DNA from: Cellvibrionaceae bacterium AOL6
Lineage (GTDB): Bacteria > Pseudomonadota > Gammaproteobacteria > Pseudomonadales > Cellvibrionaceae
Assembly (NCBI GenBank): GCA_003265435.1
Contig: NOXC01000005.1
Coordinates: 62,001-126,000 of the forward strand
Length of the DNA: 64,000 bases
Reading direction: 5' to 3'
Positions 43,550-52,010 of the stretch are shown here, piece after piece. How positions within the stretch are numbered: position 1 is the first letter of the stretch; each line of letters begins with the position of its first letter. Position numbers and translations under genes: made by a program. A model generated the notes under the pieces. That model worked only from the letters and a program-made list of their open reading frames with translations, did no database searches and had not been told where the DNA came from.

Positions 43550-44110
43550 ACCATGATTTACGGTAGGGGTAATCAATACCATTTAGTTGGGAGTGACTTT
43601 CTTCAGCACGAGTTACGACGATAAGCTCAGGCATCATGCCGTCACGATTGAGCCCCACGTATAGCTTCGTGGCCGCTTTGCCCCCTCCGCGACCTTTCCA
43701 CGGGAGACCCTCAGGTGGGCAAGTCAATCAGTCTGGAAGCGCGGGAATACAGAGTGCTTTCATGCCAGAAATTATGCCCCGACCCCCTTACTCAAAAGCT
43801 TGTGTAAAAGGGCCTCATTGAGCGTAAGGCGTTGCTTTTCGTTGAGCCAAGCCTAGAACTCTTCACCACACTTCACGCCGAATGAATACAGCTAGAGACC
43901 AAGATTGACCTCAATATCACGGAGGCTTTGGCGTGAGGGGTGCTGCCGCATGAGCAGGCCGAGAAACTGGTCTATCCAGCGGGCATTGCGCAGTTTTTGG
44001 ACAACACAGCGTGCCGGAGCCAAACTCTCGTGTGCGTGTCTCGATACGGGGTGAAGTACTTTCAATGAGGCGTTAGAGTGAGTCACGGCCTGGCTCCTTT
44101 GATTTGACGA
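43550..44110 (-). pseudogene. Decayed IS4-like transposase
   Basis: The minus strand carries two recognisable pieces in different frames. One (about 43892-44000) reads 'WIDQFLGLLMRQHPSRQSLRDIEVNL', similar to the N-terminal region of IS4-type transposases (FxxWDQFxxLLFxQLxxxxSLRDIE); quoted here in pieces. The other (about 43565-43720) reads 'KAATKLYVGLNRDGMMPELI', like the catalytic core around the second acidic residue. Between them is a frame with an in-frame TAG. Frameshifts and stops make it non-functional. It marks this interval as mobile or formerly mobile DNA. No inverted ends were found. Confidence 0.55.
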
Positions 44111-44181
44111 AGCCTCACAACCCCATCTCGTCAATTGAACCAGGCTTCTTCAGAGCCTGTCACTCAAACCGTGGAACAGTA

Positions 44182-44205
44182 GTCGGTCAGACCCCAAGGT
44201 ATTTT
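44182..44205. repeat. Dispersed repeat, copy 4 (partial)
   Basis: GGTCAGACCCC (44185-44195) followed by AAGGTATT matches the flank of the copy at 30168 on the other strand. It lies 10 bases beyond the stop of the TonB receptor gene. Only one arm is present. Confidence 0.6.
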
Positions 44206-46287
44206 TTAGAAGCTCAGCTTCGCGCTGAGTTTGATGTTACGCGGTTCACCGTAGTAAGACTGCGTCCAGTACAGGCTGTTCAAGTACTTCTCATCCGTAA
44301 CGTTGTCGATGTTCAGCAGAAGCTCGAGGTTTTTCAAGACGTCGTAGCTCGCATACACGCTGAATACACCATAACTGCCCTGCTCGATACCACCATTAGA
44401 GATCTCACTCTGCCAGCGGTAGTTTGCACCTACGTCCAGCTGAGCCAGGAAACGAGGCTGGTAGCGTACAGCCGCTTTCAGTGTTCTGCGCGGCACAAAG
44501 GTGCGGACAGCTTCCCCGTCATCGCCCTCGAGTGACATCTGCGTATAACCTGCCGTCAGCTCAACTTCTTCGCCAACGAAACCACCGACTTCAAATTCGA
44601 AACCTGTGGACTCCACGCCTTCACCGTAATACCAGGACAGGCCCGATTCCGCATCAAAACCACCGTAGGTTGCGTAGTTTTCCTGCTCCGCTTTAAAAAT
44701 AGACAGCGTGGTCAGCAGATTGTCGTCCAGCCATTGTTTTTTCAGGCCCAGCTCGTAGCTCGTGCCTTCCGCGGCGCCAATGTTTTGCAGATTTTCATTC
44801 AGCTCGCTTTGCGGCTCAAAGATGTCACTGTAGCTGGCGTAGAGGTTCAATCGGTTAGAGAAGGTGTAGACCGCGCCGACATAAGGCGCCACGTCACTTT
44901 CTTCCCAATCCATGCTGTCGCCAAAGCTATAGCCTTCTGAGGTGGCTTCCACCCCGTTCACACCTAGGATAAAAGCCAGCGCATCAGTGGCATGCAAACG
45001 TGTTACCGCGTAGGCACGACGAACTTCGCCATTAAAGTCGGACTGAACTTCACCTTCGCCAAAATCCGGGCGAGCAATTTCATCGCCGTCCCAAGGGAAG
45101 GCAGGGGTTGGGCCCCAAGCCGGTGAATCCAGAGGCGCACTGTATTGGAGGTAGCCATTTTCAGACTGGCTGATGTTCAAACCCAGCGCCAGGTCGTGGT
45201 CGCGACCGAACAGGCCGTAGCTGCCCGTGGCAAGCAGGTCCGCCATTTGCTGGCTGGTCTCGCTGAAGTATTTACCGGGGTAGCCAAACAAACCGAGGCC
45301 AGTATCGGAATCATAGCTGCCGTAGGTGTAAAACAGCTCTGAAGGCTCGTCATACTGGTTGTCTGTTAAAGTCGCAACGAGATCCCAAGAACCCAGTTGC
45401 ACGGTCAGCTCTGCCCACAAGTTGCGGCTTTCCGTTTCCCACCAGGTCCAGTCCATAGTGGTGGAGTCAGACACATCGTGCTCGACCTGATTGCCATTCG
45501 TATCCAGCAGCGGCAAAGCGCCCCAGAGTACGCCTTCTGAGCGTGCAGTTTGGTATGTCCCGCCTACCGCCAGCGCCATGTTGCGAGACAGCTGACCATC
45601 GACAACGCCGTAGACCACTTGGCGGTCTTTACTGTAGTTGTTCAAGTAGGAGTCGGTATCCAGCGCTGCGGCCACGACACGTGCAGCCCAACTAGCGGAA
45701 TCATTCAGTGGTACAGACACGTCCGCTTCTGCGCGTTTGTAATCCCAGTCACCCACACTCACTTTGGCGGAAGCCTGAAAATCATTGGTTGGACGTTTGC
45801 GAATATAGTTGATGGTGCCCGACGGGTTACCGGTGCCGGTCAACAAGCCGTTTGCACCGCGAATCACTTCTACTCGCTCGTACACAACGGTGTCCAGATC
45901 GCCGACCACATTCCAATTGAACGGCATGCCGTGGCCATCCACCTGCATGCTCTTGATGTCAAAACCGCGGGAGTTGTAGTACGTACGATCCGTTTCCACT
46001 TCATCCACGTTGACGCCAGTGGTGAGTTTCAGCACGGTGTTCACATCGACCAGGTCGAAGCTGTCAATAAAATCACGGTCGATTTGCGTCACGCTCTGCG
46101 GCGTGTCGAATAGGGTCATCTCCAGACCCGTAGCACCACGGCTCTCACGCTCATTGCGGATACCCGTGATGATGGTTTCTTCCGTATTTTGTGCTTCATC
46201 CTGCTGTGCGAAGGCCGCGCTAGAGCTCAAAGCCCCAATAGCAGACGCAAGCACACATACCGCGAACGGCATCGATCGAGTGAACAT
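44206..46287 (-). CDS. TonB-dependent siderophore receptor
   Basis: This 693-residue outer-membrane receptor imports ferric siderophore. It has a signal peptide (about 1-28, cleavage after AFA), a plug domain beginning 'EETIITGIRNERESRGATGL', with 'LFDTPQSVTQIDRDFI' and 'IRGANGLLTGTGNPSGTINYIRKRP' in pieces, then a 22-strand barrel ending in Phe (AKLSF). The FhuE/FpvA-type siderophore subfamily fits the plug. The ATG at 46287 with GGGGA six bases upstream is preferred to a TTG four codons earlier. A near-perfect Fur box lies about 80 bases upstream. There are no siderophore synthesis genes or regulators nearby, so it probably takes up foreign siderophores. Confidence 0.93.
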   Translation of the reverse strand: MFTRSMPFAVCVLASAIGALSSSAAFAQQDEAQNTEETIITGIRNERESRGATGLEMTLFDTPQSVTQIDRDFIDSFDLVDVNTVLKLTTGVNVDEVETDRTYYNSRGFDIKSMQVDGHGMPFNWNVVGDLDTVVYERVEVIRGANGLLTGTGNPSGTINYIRKRPTNDFQASAKVSVGDWDYKRAEADVSVPLNDSASWAARVVAAALDTDSYLNNYSKDRQVVYGVVDGQLSRNMALAVGGTYQTARSEGVLWGALPLLDTNGNQVEHDVSDSTTMDWTWWETESRNLWAELTVQLGSWDLVATLTDNQYDEPSELFYTYGSYDSDTGLGLFGYPGKYFSETSQQMADLLATGSYGLFGRDHDLALGLNISQSENGYLQYSAPLDSPAWGPTPAFPWDGDEIARPDFGEGEVQSDFNGEVRRAYAVTRLHATDALAFILGVNGVEATSEGYSFGDSMDWEESDVAPYVGAVYTFSNRLNLYASYSDIFEPQSELNENLQNIGAAEGTSYELGLKKQWLDDNLLTTLSIFKAEQENYATYGGFDAESGLSWYYGEGVESTGFEFEVGGFVGEEVELTAGYTQMSLEGDDGEAVRTFVPRRTLKAAVRYQPRFLAQLDVGANYRWQSEISNGGIEQGSYGVFSVYASYDVLKNLELLLNIDNVTDEKYLNSLYWTQSYYGEPRNIKLSAKLSF

Positions 46288-46361
46288 AGATTTCCCCAAT
46301 AATAATAGTTGTAGATGTACTCCAGAAGAAGGAGAACTATAGCTATGAAGAAAAAAATGTC

Positions 46362-46380
46362 AATGATAACGATTATCATC
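46362..46380 (-). promoter_or_regulatory. Fur box for the siderophore receptor
   Basis: TGATAACGATTATCA (46364-46378) matches the 7-1-7 Fur consensus TGATAATnATTATCA at all but one position. It lies 77 bases upstream of the receptor start. Iron-bound Fur should repress the receptor. Confidence 0.88.
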
Positions 46381-46385
46381 TTTTT

Positions 46386-46445
46386 ACGCATGCAATGGGG
46401 TCAGCCCCCCGCGTATACGTCGGGGTCTGACCCCATCGCATGCGT
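46386..46445. repeat. Dispersed hairpin repeat, copy 5
   Basis: Arms at 46386-46411 and 46421-46445 with loop CGTATACGT; core GGGGTCTGACCCC in the right arm, one change (GGGGTCAGCCCCC) in the left. The right arm ends in ATGCGT, whose last T is the first base of the reversed serB stop codon. The neighbouring base sequence matches the copy at the ldhA stop (61601-61607). Confidence 0.82.
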
Positions 46446-47656
46446 TAGTGGGCGATTTCGCGGTCGCGGAAGCCCATGAGGTAGAGGATGGCGTCGAGGC
46501 CGAGGTGGGAAATCGCTTGCTTGGCTTCCGCGCGTACAAGCGGCTTCGCGCGGAACGCAATGCCGAGACCAGCGATACTGAGCATGGGCAAATCATTGGC
46601 GCCATCGCCGACCGCAACCACTTGCTCCAGGCTGATCATTTCCTTCGCCGCCAATTCACGCAGAAGTTCCGCTTTGCGTTCTCCGTCGACGATGCGGCCA
46701 GTCACCTCGCCTGTGACTTTGCCGTCAACGATGTCCAGCTCATTGGCGTAGACATAGTCGATGCCGAGGCGCGATTGCAGATAGCGGCCAAAATAGTTAA
46801 AGCCGCCCGACAGGATAGCGGTTTTGTAGCCCAGTCGACGCAGGGTCGCAATCAACCGCTCCGCGCCCTCGGTGATGGGTAATTGTTCCGCGATGCCCGC
46901 CAAGACATTTTCGTCGAGCCCCTTGAGCAGCGACACGCGACGGCGAAAACTTTCCTGGAAATCTAACTCTCCACGCATCGCCGCCTCAGTGATCGCGATC
47001 ACTTCGTCGCCCACTCCGGCGGCTTTGGCCAGCTCATCAATGACCTCCGCCTCAATCAGGGTGCTGTCCATGTCAAAGCAGACAAGGCGTCGCGTGCGGC
47101 GGTACATATTGTCTTCCTGGAACGCGATATCCACGTCGAGACCACTGGCGAGATCCGCAAAGGCTGCGCGCAATCCACTCACATCCTCCACATAACCCCG
47201 CGCGGAAAACTCCACACAGGCGCGGGACGTGGAAGTCGGCTCCAGCGGCACGCGACCGCTCAAGCGACTGATGTTATCGATATTGAGACCATAGTCCGAC
47301 ATGATGCGCGTCAGCGCCGAGATTTGCTGCGCGGTGATTTGTCGGGCGAGCAAGGTCACGATATGACGAGGCTTGCCCTGCAGGCTGACCCATTCGTCGT
47401 AGCTTTTTTCATCAATCGGCTGAAAACGGGCCTGCATTTGCAGTTCATGCGCTCGGTACAGCACATTTTTCACCACCGCCGAGCTGTCTTCGCCGTCGGG
47501 GACTTCAATTAACATTCCCAGCGACAGATTTTCGTGAATCACCGCCTGACCAATGTCGAGAATATTGGCCTTGCTGGCGGAGAGAATTTCGGAGATCGCG
47601 GAAGTGACGGAGGGCTTGTCGCTGCCAAACAGCGTGATCAGTATAAGTTCGCGCAC
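46445..47656 (-). CDS. serB: Phosphoserine phosphatase SerB
   Basis: This 403-residue enzyme makes serine from phosphoserine. Residues 1-165 form tandem ACT-like regulatory domains ('LITLFGSDKPSVTSAISEIL'). The HAD phosphatase domain follows with 'CFDMDSTLIE' (nucleophile Asp195), 'ILSGGFNYF' and 'VAVGDGANDLPML'. The long form with ACT domains fits Pseudomonas-type SerB. The start is a GTG at 47656 (MRELILITLFG); the open frame to 47824 is not used. In Pseudomonas serB is next to fimX; here about nine kilobases of extra DNA lie between them. Confidence 0.94.
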   Translation of the reverse strand: MRELILITLFGSDKPSVTSAISEILSASKANILDIGQAVIHENLSLGMLIEVPDGEDSSAVVKNVLYRAHELQMQARFQPIDEKSYDEWVSLQGKPRHIVTLLARQITAQQISALTRIMSDYGLNIDNISRLSGRVPLEPTSTSRACVEFSARGYVEDVSGLRAAFADLASGLDVDIAFQEDNMYRRTRRLVCFDMDSTLIEAEVIDELAKAAGVGDEVIAITEAAMRGELDFQESFRRRVSLLKGLDENVLAGIAEQLPITEGAERLIATLRRLGYKTAILSGGFNYFGRYLQSRLGIDYVYANELDIVDGKVTGEVTGRIVDGERKAELLRELAAKEMISLEQVVAVGDGANDLPMLSIAGLGIAFRAKPLVRAEAKQAISHLGLDAILYLMGFRDREIAH

Positions 47657-47744
47657 GAGAAGGGCTTCTAATTGTGACTTCGGTGCGCCATTATAACGGA
47701 TATACCGGCTGCGTCGCAGCGAAGAAACACAACACGGATTTCGC

Positions 47745-48875
47745 TTGATCATTCTTAACCGCCCGCCGTCCCGAGCGCTTTGTTTTTCATTGGGAACCCT
47801 GCTCGGCCTGCTTATCGTTGTCACTCCGCTCTACCTGCAAGTTGACGCGGTGATTGAAAAACAGCAACACATCTATGGTCAGGCGCTTGCGGACAGTACG
47901 GCACGCGAAGCGATTGAAGCCGCCTTTACCAACGACCGGGTCAGCCTGCGCGCCATTTTGCACGCCGTGGCCAACCAACCCAACGTGGTCAGAGCCAGCA
48001 TTCACAACGTCGAAAACCGCGTACTCGTTCAAGCCGGACCCAACATTAACGAACTCCCAACGGAGACTCTGCACTTCGAAGCCGCCATCTCCCTGGCCGA
48101 CAGCATTGCTGGCTCCGTGCTGATCTCCATCGCCCCGGACACCTGGCCCGCCGCACTGAACTTTGGTTTTTTTGCCACGCTGATCGCGCTTACCGTCCTA
48201 TTCAGCCTTTGGCGCCTGTGGGTTGAGCAATTGTTCACCGTGCGTCTCCCGGCATGGCCCACGCTTGGCGAGGAGGATGACAACGATACCGACGCGCAGG
48301 ACCAATACGAGCGCTCGGCAGAAGACGCCACACCAGAGACAGAGGACGAGCCCGAAGCACTCGAACCGACACCGATCGTCCAATCCGCCTATTCCGCGCT
48401 GTGTGTGAAAAACGTCGGCGTATTGAAACAACAGCTGAATGGCGCCACCTTCCGTGACACCTTTGCACAACTCGAACACCTTCTCGATCAAATCGGTGCG
48501 CTCTACGGCGCTCGACAACGTCGCTGGGACAAGGATCGCTACGTCTTCCGCTTTGACGCCCTCGACGACAGCGAAGCGCTGTTTAATGCGGCATGTGCGT
48601 CACGCATCATGCTTGATCTCGCGGGCATCGTGAATCGCGTGCCGCTCGATTTGAGTGCGCAAGTGTCAGTGGAAGAGAACAATGTCAGCGAGGCGGAGCT
48701 GCCCTTTGTCGGCCTCGCCGTGGATGTGCGTCAACACGCGGGAGAAACGCTCGACACGAAGGTCGACTTTCTGGACCTCGGCGAAAGCGAAGAAGATCGC
48801 CGGCTCATCGCCCGTTTTCAAGCGCCTTACGACGCCCTGCTTCTGCGCCAGTCACAACAGTTGCGCGGACGCTAG
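47745..48875 (+). CDS. AhpA/YtjB-like membrane protein
   Basis: This 376-residue protein has an N-terminal transmembrane helix (about 11-31), a periplasmic segment (32-130) with 'VSLRAILHAVANQPNVVRASIHN', a second transmembrane helix (about 138-162), an acidic linker rich in Glu/Asp (175-210), and a cytoplasmic C-terminal domain. This fits the AhpA/YtjB (SMP) family, often found next to serB and divergent from it, as in E. coli (ytjB-serB). The function is unknown, though it has been linked to envelope processes. The start is probably a TTG at 47745, as no ATG fits before the first helix. Confidence 0.78.
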   Translation: MIILNRPPSRALCFSLGTLLGLLIVVTPLYLQVDAVIEKQQHIYGQALADSTAREAIEAAFTNDRVSLRAILHAVANQPNVVRASIHNVENRVLVQAGPNINELPTETLHFEAAISLADSIAGSVLISIAPDTWPAALNFGFFATLIALTVLFSLWRLWVEQLFTVRLPAWPTLGEEDDNDTDAQDQYERSAEDATPETEDEPEALEPTPIVQSAYSALCVKNVGVLKQQLNGATFRDTFAQLEHLLDQIGALYGARQRRWDKDRYVFRFDALDDSEALFNAACASRIMLDLAGIVNRVPLDLSAQVSVEENNVSEAELPFVGLAVDVRQHAGETLDTKVDFLDLGESEEDRRLIARFQAPYDALLLRQSQQLRGR

Positions 48876-48892
48876 GGCCTGTTAACCCTAAC

Positions 48893-49513
48893 TCACTGAC
48901 CGAAGCGCGCGCCACCTTCCTCCAGATAAGCCCGTTCCTGCGGGGTAGAGCTTCGCCCCAACACCGCGTTGCGGTGTGGAAAGCGACCGAAACGCGCAAT
49001 CAGATCGTGATGCTGATGGGCGTACTCGAGATTGCTTTTGAGTACGGCTTCATAGCCCTCTGGCGGATCGGCAGCCAATAATTCAAACATCGCCACGCCC
49101 AAACGCTGGCCCGCGCGCGTTTCAATGTGCTGCAAGGGCATGTATAAAAAAGCGCGCTGCAAGGGATGCAGCTCAGCATCCCACTCCCGCTCCAAAGCAA
49201 TATCCAGTAAATCCAACGCGTACACGTCATAGGCAAACGCGCGCGCTGAACCTCTAAAGCAATTGCGACTGAACTGATCGAAAACAATCAACGCCGCGAG
49301 CAAGGCCTCCGGCGAGGGCAGATTTTCCCAGTCTTCGACAATCAAGTTGTCGAACAGACTGCCAAATTTTTCTCGCACTTCGGCATCGACTGACTCGCCA
49401 CCACCGAACCACAGCCTCATTTGTTGCGGCAGTGCCTCCGGCTTCGACAAGGTCTCGCCAAACCAGAACTGAAGGACTTCATCGACGGGCAGTATCTGTA
49501 ATGAGCTGTTCAT
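48893..49513 (-). CDS. DUF924 family protein
   Basis: This 206-residue protein matches DUF924: 'VLQFWFGETLSKP', 'WFGGGESVDAEVREKFG', 'ALIVFDQFSRNCFRGSARAFAYD', 'AFLYMPLQHIE' and 'HHDLIARFGRFPHRNAVLGR'. It is all helical and TPR-like, and of unknown function. The final 'RFGRFPHRN' is the most conserved piece of the family. It is convergent with the AhpA-like gene and divergent from olsF. Confidence 0.9.
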   Translation of the reverse strand: MNSSLQILPVDEVLQFWFGETLSKPEALPQQMRLWFGGGESVDAEVREKFGSLFDNLIVEDWENLPSPEALLAALIVFDQFSRNCFRGSARAFAYDVYALDLLDIALEREWDAELHPLQRAFLYMPLQHIETRAGQRLGVAMFELLAADPPEGYEAVLKSNLEYAHQHHDLIARFGRFPHRNAVLGRSSTPQERAYLEEGGARFGQ

Positions 49514-49680
49514 ATTTTCGTCACAGGAAGTTAATACTCTTGACTTAGCCTGCCTGCCAGTGTGAGGCAGTGTCCGTTGGCGAAGTGTTGTTGATGGATG
49601 TCGTTGGCCTCGCGATCAGCCAAACCGGTCAACGTTATCGCGTAAAAACACCTAGAGTGTTGCAAGACGCAGGAACACAA

Positions 49681-51420
49681 ATGATAAATATCGAAGCTGC
49701 AGTCGTAGACAAATTCCCGGCGTTTGCCAACCAACCCGGCCTGATTCGACGGCCTACCATATCATTGCTGCGACGCTTAATCCACGAAAAGGAAATTAAC
49801 GCGTTCCTCACGCAACACGCCGGCTGCCGCGACTTTCAATTCATCGATGAAGTGCTCGATTACTTCGATTTCAACTACACAATCAGCTCGCGAGACCGCA
49901 AAAACATTCCCGCGCATGGTCGCGTCGTCATTTTCGCCAACCACCCCATTGGCTCTCTCGACGGCCTTGCCATTCTGCGCTTGATCAGTGAAGTCCGCCC
50001 CGATGTTCGCATCGTTGCCAACGACATGCTCGGCAGCGTAAAGGCCATCAGCAATCTGATCATTCCACTCGATAATATGACCGGCAACAGCCCACGCAAA
50101 GCGTATAAGCGGGTACTCGAAGCGCTGAACAACGAAGAGGCGATTATTATTTTCCCCGCGGGAGAGGTGTCTCGCGCACGCCCAACAGGAGTCAAAGACT
50201 CACGCTGGCTACCCGGTTTTTTGAACTTCGCACGTAAAGCCAATGCGCCTTTGCTCCCCGTGCGCATTCACGCGAAAAACTCCCTGCTGTTTTACAGCGC
50301 CTCCATGATGTACAAGCCTCTAGGAACGGCATTGCTCGCGCGCGAAATGTTCAACAAACACAATCGCAGTCTGCACTTTTCGGTAGGCGAACCGATTCCA
50401 AGTGAAGCGCTGCGCTCGGATCAGGTTCACGACCGTACCTTGGTCAAGCGCCTTAAACGTCACCTGTACAAACTTGGAAAACGGCAACGCCATCCGATTT
50501 TCGAAACAGAAAAAACCATCGCGCACCCGGAAGACCCTAAAGCCATCCATGCCGAGCTTAAGCAGGCGGCGTTGCTTGGGCAAACGCGCGACGGCAACCG
50601 TATCTACCTCGCTCGCTGCGAACAGAACTCCCCTCTGCTACGTGAAATCGGTCGCCTGCGCGAAATTGCCTTTCGCAAAGTGGGTGAGGGTACAGGCCGG
50701 GCATCGGATCTCGATGAATACGATTTAAATTACTTACATCTGGTGCTCTGGAATAGCGAAAATCTGGAGATTGCCGGCGCCTACCGGCTCGGCGTCGGCG
50801 CCGACCTGCTCACGCAGCAAGGCGAGTCTGGCTTTTATACCCATTCGCTTTATCAATTTACGCCCGCCTTCCGCCACTACCTTGCGCAAGGCGTGGAGCT
50901 CGGTCGCAGCTTCGTGAATCCCCACTACTGGGGTAAAGCGAGCCTGGACTATCTATGGCAGGGGCTTGGGGCGTATCTCGCGCAAAACCCGCAGATTCGC
51001 TACCTGATAGGTCCCGTGAGTATGAGTGCCAACTACCCTCGTGAGCTGATGGACACGCTGGCGTATTTTTATCGCCGCTACCACGCGTGCCCCGAACCTC
51101 TCGCCAGTGCCCACCAACCCTACTTACTCAGCGCGCAGCGCATCGCAGAGTTGGACTCGGAATTCGGCGAGCGAGACAGGGACTCGGCATTTGATTTTAT
51201 GCAGCAGCGTTTCCAGGAGCAAGGCGAGAAATTGCCCGTCCTGTTCAAACAGTACACCGCACTGTTTGAAGAAGGTGGCTTTCAGTCAATTGTGTTCAGC
51301 GTCGACCCAGACTTTGGCGATTGTCTGGATGGCTTGTGTATGTGCGACCTACACAAATTAAAAACGGCCAAACGCAAACGGTATATTCCAGAACAGGAAA
51401 AAGACGCCGCCGAGGCCTGA
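49681..51420 (+). CDS. olsF: Bifunctional acyltransferase, OlsF-type (ornithine lipid synthesis)
   Basis: This 579-residue protein joins two acyltransferases. Residues about 60-280 are a lysophospholipid acyltransferase (OlsA/PlsC-like) with 'FANHPIGSLDG' (His88, Asp94; one residue longer than the canonical HX4D) and 'IFPAGEVSR'. Residues about 300-540 are a GNAT/hemolysin-type N-acyltransferase (OlsB-like) with 'REIAFRKVGEGTGRASDLDEYD' in pieces and 'IAGAYRLGVG'. In Serratia OlsF the two halves make ornithine lipid from ornithine in two steps. Ornithine lipids replace phospholipids under phosphate limitation. The ATG at 49681 with AGGA upstream is preferred to a frame starting at 49570. Confidence 0.82.
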   Translation: MINIEAAVVDKFPAFANQPGLIRRPTISLLRRLIHEKEINAFLTQHAGCRDFQFIDEVLDYFDFNYTISSRDRKNIPAHGRVVIFANHPIGSLDGLAILRLISEVRPDVRIVANDMLGSVKAISNLIIPLDNMTGNSPRKAYKRVLEALNNEEAIIIFPAGEVSRARPTGVKDSRWLPGFLNFARKANAPLLPVRIHAKNSLLFYSASMMYKPLGTALLAREMFNKHNRSLHFSVGEPIPSEALRSDQVHDRTLVKRLKRHLYKLGKRQRHPIFETEKTIAHPEDPKAIHAELKQAALLGQTRDGNRIYLARCEQNSPLLREIGRLREIAFRKVGEGTGRASDLDEYDLNYLHLVLWNSENLEIAGAYRLGVGADLLTQQGESGFYTHSLYQFTPAFRHYLAQGVELGRSFVNPHYWGKASLDYLWQGLGAYLAQNPQIRYLIGPVSMSANYPRELMDTLAYFYRRYHACPEPLASAHQPYLLSAQRIAELDSEFGERDRDSAFDFMQQRFQEQGEKLPVLFKQYTALFEEGGFQSIVFSVDPDFGDCLDGLCMCDLHKLKTAKRKRYIPEQEKDAAEA

Positions 51421-51423
51421 GCC

Positions 51424-52008
51424 TCAGCGGTTGTGTTTCTGCTTGTTGCGCAGCTTGGTTGCCTCACTCTTGCGCAACAGCACATAGGTCGCGCCGTAGC
51501 TGCCGTGCTGTTTTTGCGCCGTATGAAACGCAAGCACCTCCTCCATTTGCGGCAGCCAATGCGCGACGCAGCTTTTCAATAACGCTGGCGTTTCCCGCCC
51601 CTCGCCTTTGCCATGCGTAATCAGTGCCGTCCGGATTTCATTTTCCAGGCAGTCCTGTATAAAGCGAAATAGCGCGAGGCGTGCTTGCTCCACGCTCATA
51701 CGGTGCAGGTCGAGCACCGCATCGATGCTGTATTTGCCCAGTCGAAGATTTTTGTAGACGCCGTGCTGCACACCGGGACGCTGAAACTGCAAGAGGTCCA
51801 TCGGTTCTACCTTGTCCATGGCGGCCGTATCGAGAGGGTCTTCCGCGGTGGTGTCCGCCGCGCTGAATTCCTGCGCATTCTGTTTACGCTGACCGAGACT
51901 CACATCCCGATCATTCTGTTTTTTCAACGGCACCCGACGGTCGACTTTAACGGGCTGAATCTCACCCGCCTCATCACCGAGCAACGCACTAAAATCTTCG
52001 TCTGACAT
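51424..52008 (-). CDS. Smr domain protein
   Basis: This 194-residue protein has an acidic N-terminal part and a C-terminal Smr domain: 'AVLDLHRMSVEQARLALFRFI', 'TALITHGKGEGRETPALLKSC' and 'LAFHTAQKQHGSYGATYVLL', quoted in pieces. Smr domains (MutS2 C-terminus, SmrA, SmrB) are nucleases that nick DNA or cleave mRNA on stalled ribosomes. The DLHG-type motif here is DLHR, and the 'HGKGEG' motif is present. Its ATG follows the ppnN stop after two bases, so the pair is translated together. Confidence 0.88.
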   Translation of the reverse strand: MSDEDFSALLGDEAGEIQPVKVDRRVPLKKQNDRDVSLGQRKQNAQEFSAADTTAEDPLDTAAMDKVEPMDLLQFQRPGVQHGVYKNLRLGKYSIDAVLDLHRMSVEQARLALFRFIQDCLENEIRTALITHGKGEGRETPALLKSCVAHWLPQMEEVLAFHTAQKQHGSYGATYVLLRKSEATKLRNKQKHNR

Positions 52009-52010
52009 CA

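Noticed and set aside
43500-43575. GGGAGCCGTATG string reminiscent of a group II intron domain V
   Set aside because: The GAAA tetraloop and the matching strand are absent, and no reverse transcriptase is near.
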